Source: Synergistaceae bacterium UBA5560 (GTDB taxonomy: Bacteria > Synergistota > Synergistia > Synergistales > Aminiphilaceae). From it: a stretch of 6,935 nt of DNA. The translations under genes were made by a program, and so were the position numbers. How positions within the stretch are numbered: position 1 is the stretch's first letter; the number at the start of each line of letters is the position of its first letter. The notes under the pieces are model-generated. The model searched no databases, was not told where the DNA came from, and saw only the letters and a program-made list of their open reading frames with translations. Below are positions 1-5,762 of this stretch, piece by piece. Where the stretch lies: assembly GCA_002425685.1 (NCBI GenBank), contig DIMS01000062.1:33578-40512 (forward strand), in the 5' to 3' direction.

Positions 1-2
1 GG

Positions 3-80
3 CACTCCACGATCCGCGGCGTCATGCCGAAGGCGGATCGCGGGCGAAGGGGAAAAATCGAGTTTCACCACACATTTTAA
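3..80 (+). CDS. Possible 3' end of an upstream gene (unidentified)
   Basis: A frame open from the left edge ends at a TAA at 78-80, giving about 25 residues that finish in ...GKIEFHHTF. Over the first half, this frame has the most G/C at third codon positions of the three plus frames, as expected for coding DNA in this genome. The stop overlaps the Shine-Dalgarno site of the next gene and lies 15 bases before its ATG, which is typical of genes within an operon. I do not recognise the family from so short a tail. The arginine-rich stretch could also mean that it is not coding. If real, it is probably co-transcribed with the dehydrogenase gene. Confidence 0.35.
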   Translation, partial: HSTIRGVMPKADRGRRGKIEFHHTF

Positions 81-86
81 GGAGGG
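79..86 (+). promoter_or_regulatory. Ribosome binding site of the dehydrogenase gene
   Basis: AAGGAGGG is a near-perfect Shine-Dalgarno sequence, 9 bases before the ATG at 96. It overlaps the stop codon of the putative upstream gene and fixes the start of the dehydrogenase. Confidence 0.8.
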
Positions 87-95
87 AATCCGCCC

Positions 96-1352
96 ATGAC
101 CCGCAACGTCCTGCAGGTGAAGGAGAAGAAAGACCGCTACACCGTGTGCTATATGCCCGGAGATGATTCCGGTTTCGACATGATGGAAGCGGCAATGCTC
201 GTCCTGAACACCATGGATCTCCCCATCGACTTCGTCCGGGCCGACCTGGGATGGTGCATGTGGGAGAAGTCCATCGCGAAGTTCGGCGAGGGTGACCCCC
301 GGTGCAACACCGTTCCCCCCGAGACAATCAAGAAGATCGAGAACGCCGACGCCACCCTCATGGCGGCCATCACCTCCAAGGCAGGCGTGAAGGGCTTCAA
401 ATCCGCCATCCTTCAGATGCGGCAGCTCTTCGATCTCTACATCAACCTGCGCCCCGCCAAGGTCCTCCCCGGCGTCGGCACCCCGCTGAAGGGCGACCCC
501 AAGATCGACATCGTCCTCTTCCGTGAGAACACGGAAGATCTCTACGCCGCCGTGGAATTCAATCCCCTTCCCAAGGAACTCTATGACGTTCACAAGGGCA
601 TGGAGCGTTTCAAGAAGTGCTCCGAAGTGGCCGTGTCCTGGCGCGTCTTCTCCAAGGAAGGATGCGAGCGCATCATCCGGGCCGCCTTCGAGTACGCCAA
701 GGCAACGGGGCGCAAGACCGTCCACAACTGCAACAAGGCAAACGTCATCCGGGAGACCGACGGCATGATGAAGAAGATCTTCCTCCAGGTCGCCAAGGAA
801 TACGAGCAGTTCGGCATCAAGGGGATCGAAGAGAACGCCGACGCCACCGCCATGTGGCTCATCAAGAACCCCCAGGATTACGACGTCATCGTGGCGAGCA
901 ACGTCTTCGGCGACATCCTCTCCGATGAGGCGTCCCAACTCGTGGGCGGACTCGGCTTCGCCCCCAGCGGCAACATCGGCGAGAAGGCCGCCATCTTCGA
1001 ACCCTGCAGTGGTTCCGTGCCCAAATACGCCCATCAGTACCGGATCAACCCCAGCGCCATCCTGCTCACCGCGAAGATGATGCTCGAATATCTCGGTCTC
1101 GATGAAGCGGGTGCGAAGATCGAAAAGGCCATCGGCGAAGTGCTGGTGGAAGGCAAGGTGCTCACCTACGACGTGCTCCGGGACTTCCGGGGCGACCCGA
1201 ACTGGGAGAAGGACGCCGCCTCCACGCTGGAAATGGCCGCCGAAATCGCCCGGAAGGTCACTCCCGGCATCTCCGAGGCGCACATCGAAAGCGCCAAAGC
1301 AAAGGCGAAGGAAATGTGCGACTGGACGAAGACCGTCGGCTTCGACGCATAA
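96..1352 (+). CDS. icd: Isocitrate/isopropylmalate dehydrogenase family, probably NADP-dependent isocitrate dehydrogenase
   Basis: This 418-residue protein should convert isocitrate to 2-oxoglutarate and CO2 with reduction of NADP+, or run in reverse as a reductive carboxylase, in the cytoplasm. Visible landmarks are the NLRP arginine (R119), FRENTEDLY (R143 and the catalytic-type tyrosine Y150), the lysine in NCNKANVI (K214), and metal-binding aspartates D249, D273 and D277, the last two in NVFGDILSDEA. By eye it aligns with E. coli Icd at these residues (R129, R153, Y160, K230, D283, D307, D311). PKYA (K310, Y311) and TYDVLR (Y358, R362) match the NADP-selecting K344, Y345, Y391 and R395. 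Two changes stand out: the substrate-loop Asn115 aligns with Ile105, and the usual HGT before PKYA is SGS. Length is normal for the family. It lies upstream of citDEF on the same strand, separated by a terminator-like hairpin. Another beta-decarboxylating substrate cannot be excluded. Confidence 0.85.
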   Translation: MTRNVLQVKEKKDRYTVCYMPGDDSGFDMMEAAMLVLNTMDLPIDFVRADLGWCMWEKSIAKFGEGDPRCNTVPPETIKKIENADATLMAAITSKAGVKGFKSAILQMRQLFDLYINLRPAKVLPGVGTPLKGDPKIDIVLFRENTEDLYAAVEFNPLPKELYDVHKGMERFKKCSEVAVSWRVFSKEGCERIIRAAFEYAKATGRKTVHNCNKANVIRETDGMMKKIFLQVAKEYEQFGIKGIEENADATAMWLIKNPQDYDVIVASNVFGDILSDEASQLVGGLGFAPSGNIGEKAAIFEPCSGSVPKYAHQYRINPSAILLTAKMMLEYLGLDEAGAKIEKAIGEVLVEGKVLTYDVLRDFRGDPNWEKDAASTLEMAAEIARKVTPGISEAHIESAKAKAKEMCDWTKTVGFDA

Positions 1353-1378
1353 CGCGACGGCCCTTGTGACGCACTATC

Positions 1379-1406
1379 GGGGCTCGCCGCGGCGAGCCCC
1401 TTTGTT
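1379..1406 (+). terminator. Intrinsic terminator or attenuator between icd and citD
   Basis: GGGGCTCGCCG (1379-1389) is followed directly by its exact reverse complement CGGCGAGCCCC (1390-1400), then TTTGTT. In RNA this folds as a GC-rich stem of about 9 bp with a 4-base loop and a short, imperfect U-tract. It starts 26 bases after the icd stop and 63 bases before the citD start, so it probably ends or attenuates icd transcription before the lyase genes. The weak U-run makes partial read-through likely. Confidence 0.75.
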
Positions 1407-1448
1407 CGTCCGGGACGAGTCCCACTCGCACAATCGAGAATCCAAAGC

Positions 1449-1455
1449 AAGGAGG
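1449..1455 (+). promoter_or_regulatory. Ribosome binding site of citD
   Basis: AAGGAGG lies 8 bases before the ATG at 1464. An ATG at 1457 is in a different frame and too close to this site, so 1464 is the preferred start. I found no convincing sigma70 promoter between the hairpin at 1379-1406 and this site. Confidence 0.8.
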
Positions 1456-1463
1456 AATGCGTC

Positions 1464-1736
1464 ATGAAAACGGCATCGGCCGGAACGGTGGAGTCCATGG
1501 ACTGCCTCGTGACGGTCAGCGAAGGCGCCCCGGGAAGCGGGCTTTCCATTCAGCTCTCCGGCGCCGCCACGGCCCGTTTTGCGCCCACCATGCGCAAGGC
1601 CGTACAGGAAGTCGCCACCGCCATGGGCGCCTCGGATCTTTCCATCTCCATTCAGGACAACGGCGCTCTGGACCTGATCCTCAAGGCCAGAACCGAAGCC
1701 GCACTGGCTCGCTATCGGGGAGGTGACACCGCATGA
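1464..1736 (+). CDS. citD: Citrate lyase acyl carrier protein (gamma subunit)
   Basis: This 90-residue acyl carrier subunit of citrate lyase carries the 2'-(5''-phosphoribosyl)-3'-dephospho-CoA prosthetic group. In the active enzyme the group bears an acetyl thioester that is exchanged for citrate and then regenerated on cleavage. The family's N-terminal motif appears as GTVESMD, with Ser11 in the place of the modified serine of known CitD proteins (GTLESGD in E. coli). The conserved C-terminal block is DNGALDLILKAR at 65-76. Length is close to the usual 95-100 residues. The gene heads a citD-citE-citF unit, and its TGA overlaps the citE start (ATGA), implying translational coupling. No citC lies directly upstream, although that is the usual arrangement. 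Confidence 0.93.
   Translation: MKTASAGTVESMDCLVTVSEGAPGSGLSIQLSGAATARFAPTMRKAVQEVATAMGASDLSISIQDNGALDLILKARTEAALARYRGGDTA
1717..1725 (+). promoter_or_regulatory. Ribosome binding site of citE
   Basis: GGGGAGGTG lies inside the end of citD, 7 bases before the citE ATG at 1733. It supports that start and coupled translation across the ATGA overlap. Confidence 0.75.
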
Positions 1737-2611
1737 GACTCCGAAGAACCATGCTCTACCTTCCCGGCAACAATCCCAACATGCTTCTTCGAGGACACCT
1801 CTTCAACCCCGACGGTCTCGTCCTCGACCTTGAGGACGCCGTGGCGATGCGCGAAAAGGACGCGGCCCGCATTCTCGTGCGGGACGTGCTTCGGCAGGGG
1901 AACTTCGGCACCTGCGAGGTGACGGTGCGCATCAACGGGATGGACACTTCCTACTGGAAAGAGGATCTTGAGGCCGTCGTTCCCGCAGGCATTCACGGCA
2001 TTCGTGTTCCCAAAGTGGAAGATCCCAAGGATATGGTCCTGCTCGACGAAACACTTTCGGAAATCGAAACCCGGGCAGGTATTCCGCTCGGAAAAACCCT
2101 GGTCTTCTGTCTTCTGGAGACGGCCAAGGGCATCTGGCGCGCCTACGAGATCGCCACGGCATCGAAACGCGTGACCGCCATCATTCCCGGCGGCGAAGAC
2201 CTCACGGCAGACCTTCGGACCAATCGTTCCGCCGAGGGAACCGAACTGGAGGGAGTTCGAAAGATGCTCGTTCTCGCCGCCCGGGCGGCGGGAGTGGACG
2301 CCCTGGATACGGTGTTCCCCCGCATCACCGACGACGAAGGACTCCGGAAGGAAGTCGGCTTCATCAAACAACTCGGCTTCGACGGCAAAAGCGTCATCCA
2401 CCCGAACCAGATCCCCATCATCCACGACGTGTTCACTCCCACGGAGAAGGAAATCGAAAAGGCGAAACGCATCGTCGCCGCCGCCAAAGAGGCCGCCGAG
2501 CGGGGCCTTGGCGCCGTCTCCGTTGACGGGCGCATGGTGGACCGCCCCGTGGTGAAACGGGCGGAATTCACTCTGATCCGGGCCGGACTGTCCGAGGAGG
2601 TGCTCTCATGA
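1733..2611 (+). CDS. citE: Citrate lyase beta subunit (citryl-ACP lyase)
   Basis: CitE cleaves (3S)-citryl-ACP into acetyl-ACP and oxaloacetate. It is a Mg2+-dependent TIM-barrel enzyme of the HpcH/HpaI aldolase superfamily. The 292 residues cover the whole family length. Visible motifs in order are LYLPGNNP (8-15), LDLEDAV (31-37), the substrate-binding-type arginine in VRING (R66), the metal-ligand glutamate in LLET (E129), PGGEDLTADLR (152-162) with the second acidic ligand D156, and GKSVIHPNQI (218-227). Stand-alone CitE-like proteins occur in other pathways, but the position between citD and citF, with ATGA overlaps on both sides, makes this the true lyase subunit. The start is fixed by the overlap with the citD stop and by the upstream GGGGAGGTG. 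Confidence 0.95.
   Translation: MRLRRTMLYLPGNNPNMLLRGHLFNPDGLVLDLEDAVAMREKDAARILVRDVLRQGNFGTCEVTVRINGMDTSYWKEDLEAVVPAGIHGIRVPKVEDPKDMVLLDETLSEIETRAGIPLGKTLVFCLLETAKGIWRAYEIATASKRVTAIIPGGEDLTADLRTNRSAEGTELEGVRKMLVLAARAAGVDALDTVFPRITDDEGLRKEVGFIKQLGFDGKSVIHPNQIPIIHDVFTPTEKEIEKAKRIVAAAKEAAERGLGAVSVDGRMVDRPVVKRAEFTLIRAGLSEEVLS
2594..2602 (+). promoter_or_regulatory. Ribosome binding site of citF
   Basis: GAGGAGGTG at the end of citE lies 5 bases before the citF ATG at 2608, supporting that start and coupled translation. Confidence 0.75.
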
Positions 2612-4161
2612 TCCGCAACGCGCTCGGGCGGGAGCTGCCCGAATCCATTCCCGGCTACGGGGTGGTGAAGCCCTTCCTCGGCCACGACAAACGCGTTCCC
2701 GAGGGAAACCGAGACGGAGGCCGCATCAAGGCCACTTTCGGCAACCAGACGGACAAGGTACTTCCCGACATCAAAGCCGCCATCGCCGCATCGGGACTGA
2801 AGAGCGGAATGACCGTCTCCTTCCATCACCATCTCCGCAACGGCGACTACGTGGTGAACATGGTCATCGACGCCTGCGCGGAAATGGGCATCCGGGACCT
2901 CACCCTCTTCCCCACGGCCCTCTTCGGCGTGCACAAGAAACTCATCCCCCACATCAAGAGCGGCGTCATCCGCAGGATCATGGGCTCCGTGAACGGCCCC
3001 ATCGGACAGCTCGTCTCCGAAGGAGGCATGGAGGAGCCGGTGGTACTCCGCAGTCACGGAGGGCGCCCTCGGGCCGTCACCTGCGGTGACGTGCACATCG
3101 ACGTGGCCTTTCTCGCCGCGCCTCGGGCGGACAGATACGGCAATCTCTCCGGCGTCGGCTCCAAATCGGCCTGCGGTTCCCTTGGGTATGCCTTCACGGA
3201 CGCCATGTACGCGGACTGTGTCGTGGCGGTGACGGATTGTCTCCAGCCCTATCCCATCGGCAACGTGTCCATCTCTCAGCTCTACGTGGATTTCGTGGTG
3301 GCCGTGGAGAGCATCGGCGATCCCGCGGGAATCGTCTCCGGAACGACCCAGATCACCCGCGATCCCCTGCGTCTCCTCATCTCCAGATATGCGGCGCAGC
3401 TCATCGAGGCCAGCCCCTACTTCAAGAACGGCATCTCCTTCCAGACCGGCGCGGGAGGTATTCCGCTGGCGGTGACGGCCTTCATGAAGGAAGCCATGAA
3501 ACGCAGAGAGGTGAAGGGGAGTTTCGGTCTGGGAGGCATCACGGGATACTTCGTGGACCTGCTCAAGGAAGGATACGTGGAGCGTCTTCTGGACGTGCAG
3601 TCCTTCGACCTCGAAGCGGTGCGCTCCATCGCGTCGAACCCGGACCACGTGGAGATCTCCGCCGACTGGTACGCAAATCCCTGGAACAAGGGATGCGCCG
3701 TGAACATGCTCGACGTGGTCATCCTCGGCGCCACGGAGCTGGACAAGGATTTCAACGCAAACGTGAACACCGAGGCTGATGGCGCGCTGCTTCACGGCAT
3801 CGGCGGCCATCAGGATACCGCCGCCGGGGCCAAACTGACCATCATCAGCCAGCCCCTCCTCCGGGGACGCATTCCCTGCGTGGTGGATTCGGTCTATTCC
3901 GTCACGACCCCCGGCGAGGTTGTGGACGCGGTGGTCACCGAGTACGGCGTCACCATCAACCCCCGCCGCCAGGACCTGATCGACGCCGCCAAAGAGGCGG
4001 GGAATTTCCCCCTCCTCTCCATGGAGGAACTCCTCGCCAAGGCAAAGGACCTCGTCGGTCCCATGGAGCCCGTGCAGACCGAGGAGCGCATCGTGGGCGT
4101 CATCGAATGGCGCGACGGCACCGTCATCGACGTGGTGCGCCAGTTGAAGGCCAAGGCATAG
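2608..4161 (+). CDS. citF: Citrate lyase alpha subunit (citrate:acetyl-ACP transferase)
   Basis: CitF exchanges the acetyl group on CitD for citrate, producing citryl-ACP for CitE to cleave; together they catalyse citrate to acetate plus oxaloacetate in the cytoplasm. The protein has 517 residues, the usual length for the alpha subunit, and shows its conserved blocks: FGNQTDKVLPDI (44-55), TVSFHHHLRNGDYV (69-82), SKSACGSLGYAFTDA (185-199), QTGAGGIPLAVTAF (279-292) and NTEADGALLHGIGGHQDTAAG (about 387-407). These fit a CoA-transferase-type alpha/beta protein. It is the last gene of the citDEF unit, starts in an ATGA overlap with citE and is followed by a strong terminator. CitX and CitG, which often follow CitF, are absent; the next gene is on the opposite strand. 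Confidence 0.95.
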   Translation: MIRNALGRELPESIPGYGVVKPFLGHDKRVPEGNRDGGRIKATFGNQTDKVLPDIKAAIAASGLKSGMTVSFHHHLRNGDYVVNMVIDACAEMGIRDLTLFPTALFGVHKKLIPHIKSGVIRRIMGSVNGPIGQLVSEGGMEEPVVLRSHGGRPRAVTCGDVHIDVAFLAAPRADRYGNLSGVGSKSACGSLGYAFTDAMYADCVVAVTDCLQPYPIGNVSISQLYVDFVVAVESIGDPAGIVSGTTQITRDPLRLLISRYAAQLIEASPYFKNGISFQTGAGGIPLAVTAFMKEAMKRREVKGSFGLGGITGYFVDLLKEGYVERLLDVQSFDLEAVRSIASNPDHVEISADWYANPWNKGCAVNMLDVVILGATELDKDFNANVNTEADGALLHGIGGHQDTAAGAKLTIISQPLLRGRIPCVVDSVYSVTTPGEVVDAVVTEYGVTINPRRQDLIDAAKEAGNFPLLSMEELLAKAKDLVGPMEPVQTEERIVGVIEWRDGTVIDVVRQLKAKA

Positions 4162-4251
4162 CCTTATCGCAAAAAGAGAAAGGCGCTTCCCTTCCGCAAA
4201 CGGACATCGCAGCATCCGTGCACACGCTGTGCCATCTCTTCTTCCCCCCGA

Positions 4252-4289
4252 GCCGCCTTCGACCGCATGTCGAAGGCGGCCTCTTTTTT
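4252..4289 (+). terminator. Rho-independent terminator of citDEF
   Basis: GCCGCCTTCGA (4252-4262) pairs perfectly with TCGAAGGCGGC (4270-4280) around a 7-base loop, followed by CTCTTTTTTC. An 11-bp GC-rich stem with a six-T run is a textbook terminator for the plus strand, about 90 bases after the citF stop. Read from the minus strand it lacks a T-tract, so it is a weaker candidate for ending the convergent membrane-protein gene. Nothing else is evident between 4162 and 4251. Confidence 0.9.
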
Positions 4290-4320
4290 CAGGGTTTCCT
4301 CTCGGAGCGTCTTTCTGTCC

Positions 4321-4686
4321 TCAGAGAGAAATGAGCAGGATTCCCACGAGAATCGCCGCGGCGCCGACGGCCCGGCGTCGGTTGAGTCGTTCCCGGAAAA
4401 GGAGCACCGATGCGGCGAGGACGAGCAGAAAGGCCGTGCTGGTGCAGAGGGGAAACGCGAGGGAAAGATCCATCTTCGACAGAAGTGCCGCGTAGAACAC
4501 GAAGGAGCAGACATAGGCGGCCATGCCGCCTAGGACGAAGGGATTGAGGAGAATCCTTCGTACGGTACCGAAGAGTCCTCCGGAAGAGACGGGACCTTTC
4601 GAGGACATGCCCATTTTCAGTGAGACGTGGGCACCGGCGTTGAGCAGGATGTCTCCCACAACCAGAAACAGCACGAGAGGTTCCAT
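4321..4686 (-). CDS. Small four-helix DMT/EamA-like membrane protein
   Basis: This 121-residue, very hydrophobic protein has four predicted membrane segments at roughly 3-23, 47-68, 74-97 and 104-121. This is the half-size architecture of the drug/metabolite transporter superfamily (SMR, ArnE/ArnF and short EamA proteins). Typical features are LKMGM (23-27) at the end of helix 1, LSLAFPL in helix 3, and FRERL before the last helix. The membrane glutamate of true SMR pumps (Glu14 of EmrE) aligns with Asn16, so a classical multidrug antiporter is unlikely; a lipid-linked sugar flippase-type or unknown role fits better. Such proteins usually act as dimers, and no partner gene is adjacent. The ATG at 4686 follows AAAAGGGAG by 9 bases. 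The gene has its own promoter and is convergent with citF. The substrate cannot be told from sequence. Confidence 0.8.
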   Translation of the reverse strand: MEPLVLFLVVGDILLNAGAHVSLKMGMSSKGPVSSGGLFGTVRRILLNPFVLGGMAAYVCSFVFYAALLSKMDLSLAFPLCTSTAFLLVLAASVLLFRERLNRRRAVGAAAILVGILLISL

Positions 4687-4695
4687 ATGAGACCA

Positions 4696-4704
4696 CTCCC
4701 TTTT
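4696..4704 (-). promoter_or_regulatory. Ribosome binding site of the DMT-like gene
   Basis: On the minus strand AAAAGGGAG precedes the ATG at 4686 by 9 bases and supports that start. Confidence 0.55.
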
Positions 4705-4719
4705 CTTTTCACCTCCGCG

Positions 4720-4748
4720 ACTCTAGCGGAAGAACCGAGGGATGGCAA
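4720..4748 (-). promoter_or_regulatory. Predicted sigma70 promoter of the DMT-like gene
   Basis: The minus strand reads TTGCCA (-35, 4743-4748; 5 of 6 consensus matches), a 17-base spacer, then TAGAGT (-10, 4720-4725; 4 of 6). Transcription would start near 4713, leaving a leader of about 27 bases with a ribosome binding site. It lies just after the terminator of the upstream oxidoreductase gene, consistent with an independent unit. Confidence 0.55.
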
Positions 4749-4762
4749 CCCTGGATCGGCAC

Positions 4763-4811
4763 AAAAAAGGCCGGTCGCACGGCGAAAGCACCGTCGTGCG
4801 ACCGGCCTTTT
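4763..4811 (-). terminator. Long bidirectional terminator after the oxidoreductase gene
   Basis: AAAAGGCCGGTCGCACG (4765-4781) pairs perfectly with its reverse complement at 4795-4811, a 17-bp stem extended by up to three inner pairs around a loop of about 7 bases. On the minus strand it ends in TTTTTT (complement of 4763-4768), making it a strong terminator about 70 bases beyond the oxidoreductase stop. On the plus strand only four T follow, so termination there would be weaker. Confidence 0.9.
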
Positions 4812-4882
4812 CCCCTCTCAGGGATTGTTCCCGATCCGGAACCTGTTGCACCCCCGTTCTTTCCGGGGGAGAAACCGGCGGC

Positions 4883-5473
4883 TCACGCCGAAAGAAGTTG
4901 CTCCCGCACGAGATGGCGAACCTGAACGAGCATCGCCTCCCGCTCTTCCTGGGAAACCGCGGGAACGGCGTGCATGAAATGGTGCAGGATCACCTCCATG
5001 CCGCAGAAACCGAAAATGCCGTTGTCCACGGCTGTACGGATCGCACCCTTGAAGCCGTAGGTGTCGTAGTCCTTCTCACTTCCACCGGTAGTGCTGAAGA
5101 GAGCCACTTTTTTCCCTTTGAGAAGCCCTTCGGGGCCGTTTTTCCCGTAGGCGTAGGCGAAGCCCGCGGAGAACACGCGATCGATCCATCCCTTGAGGAT
5201 GGCGGGCAAGGAGAACCACCACACGGGGTGGATCACCACAAGCAGATCCGCCTCTTTGACGAAACGCTGCTCCTTCGCGACATCCGCGAGGGGCTTCCCC
5301 TCCCGGATGGCCAGGAAATCCTCGGCCTTCAGCACGGGATCCATGGAAAGAGCGTAGAGATCGCGCACGTCAAAGGCAACACCGGCAGCCGCAAATTCCT
5401 CCTTCACCGCTTCGAGAACGGCGTGATTGAAGCTTTTCGGGTTAGGATGGGCATAGACGAGAAGCGCCTTCAT
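4883..5473 (-). CDS. NAD(P)H oxidoreductase, flavodoxin-like fold
   Basis: This 196-residue cytoplasmic flavoprotein belongs to the Flavodoxin_2 family (NAD(P)H:quinone reductase, MdaB, KefF and YwrO type). It is expected to bind FMN or FAD and pass two electrons from NAD(P)H to quinones or similar acceptors. The first strand and phosphate-binding loop read LLVYAHPNPKSFNHAV (4-19). The hallmark PVWWFSLPAILKGWIDRVF is at 83-101, STTGG of the second flavin loop at 127-131, and FCGME at 156-160. The frame extends 35 codons further upstream, but the ATG at 5473 is preferred: it begins the family's first strand and has AAAGGGGG 8 bases before it, whereas the extension covers a strong promoter. The gene is monocistronic, with its own promoter and a strong terminator. 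No Kef potassium channel gene is adjacent, so a KefF role is not supported. The physiological acceptor is unknown. Confidence 0.88.
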   Translation of the reverse strand: MKALLVYAHPNPKSFNHAVLEAVKEEFAAAGVAFDVRDLYALSMDPVLKAEDFLAIREGKPLADVAKEQRFVKEADLLVVIHPVWWFSLPAILKGWIDRVFSAGFAYAYGKNGPEGLLKGKKVALFSTTGGSEKDYDTYGFKGAIRTAVDNGIFGFCGMEVILHHFMHAVPAVSQEEREAMLVQVRHLVREQLLSA

Positions 5474-5481
5474 GAAAATAA

Positions 5482-5489
5482 CCCCCTTT
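5482..5489 (-). promoter_or_regulatory. Ribosome binding site deciding the oxidoreductase start
   Basis: The minus strand reads AAAGGGGG, 8 bases before the ATG at 5473. It argues for the shorter protein rather than the in-frame upstream ATG at 5578. Confidence 0.7.
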
Positions 5490-5514
5490 GTCATGGTTTG
5501 AAACATCACATCTG

Positions 5515-5565
5515 AAGTTGACGTACTTTTTATAAGCATAGCTTTTCTGGCGGAATTGTCAACTT
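5515..5565. repeat. Inverted repeat bracketing the oxidoreductase promoter (putative operator)
   Basis: AAGTTGAC at 5515-5522 and its exact reverse complement GTCAACTT at 5558-5565 are 43 bases apart start to start, about four helical turns. One arm overlaps the -35 element and the other falls just past the predicted transcription start. The spacing would put two bound proteins on the same DNA face. That this is an operator is an inference; no regulator gene is adjacent. Confidence 0.45.
5535..5562 (-). promoter_or_regulatory. Predicted sigma70 promoter of the oxidoreductase gene
   Basis: On the minus strand a consensus -35 TTGACA (5557-5562) is followed after 16 bases by TATGCT (5535-5540), a -10 with 4 of 6 matches. 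The region is AT-rich against a GC-rich background. Transcription would start near 5528, leaving a leader of about 55 bases. The -35 overlaps one arm of a perfect inverted repeat, so repression at this promoter is plausible. Confidence 0.65.
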
Positions 5566-5578
5566 TGAGAGAGCGCAC

Positions 5579-5762
5579 ACATATGCTCGCCCCTTTTCTT
5601 CTTCAAATCACGAAAAGGATTTCCTCACGAGGACACCGGCGTTTGGTCTTTCCGGGCTCTGCCGCCCCGGGTGCGGCCGCTCCTCCCCAGCCGCATCGAG
5701 TTCCGATCATTCCGGCGCCGAAACAGGCACCTCGCTCGCCGGAAGCGCTCATAACCAGTGCG
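5579..5762. other. Intergenic region without a recognisable gene
   Basis: No supported coding region lies between the oxidoreductase promoter and the end of the transporter gene. The stretch is GC-rich and holds two weak inverted repeats: TTCCGGCG (5710-5717) with CGCCGGAA (5737-5744), and CCGGG (5652-5656) with CCCGG (5666-5670). Neither is followed by a T-run on the minus strand, so no convincing intrinsic terminator for the transporter is visible. Confidence 0.5.

Noticed and set aside
1712..2425. A 237-codon minus-strand frame opposite citE
   Set aside because: It is a shadow of a clear CitE gene, with no ribosome binding site or protein motif to support it.
2143..4215. A 690-codon open frame on the minus strand opposite citF and part of citE
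   Set aside because: It is antisense to well-supported citrate lyase genes and its translation is rich in His, Gly, Asp and Arg with no recognisable domain. Long antisense frames are expected opposite strongly codon-biased GC-rich genes.
4742..5515. A 257-codon plus-strand frame opposite the oxidoreductase
   Set aside because: It runs through the long terminator hairpin and the antisense of a clear flavodoxin-fold gene, and its product resembles no family I know.
5474..5578. N-terminal extension of the oxidoreductase to an ATG at 5578
   Set aside because: The extension covers a strong predicted promoter and ribosome binding site, and lies outside the conserved first strand of the family.
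5652..5744. GC-rich inverted repeats considered as the transporter terminator
   Set aside because: Arms are short or widely spaced and no T-run follows on the minus strand.
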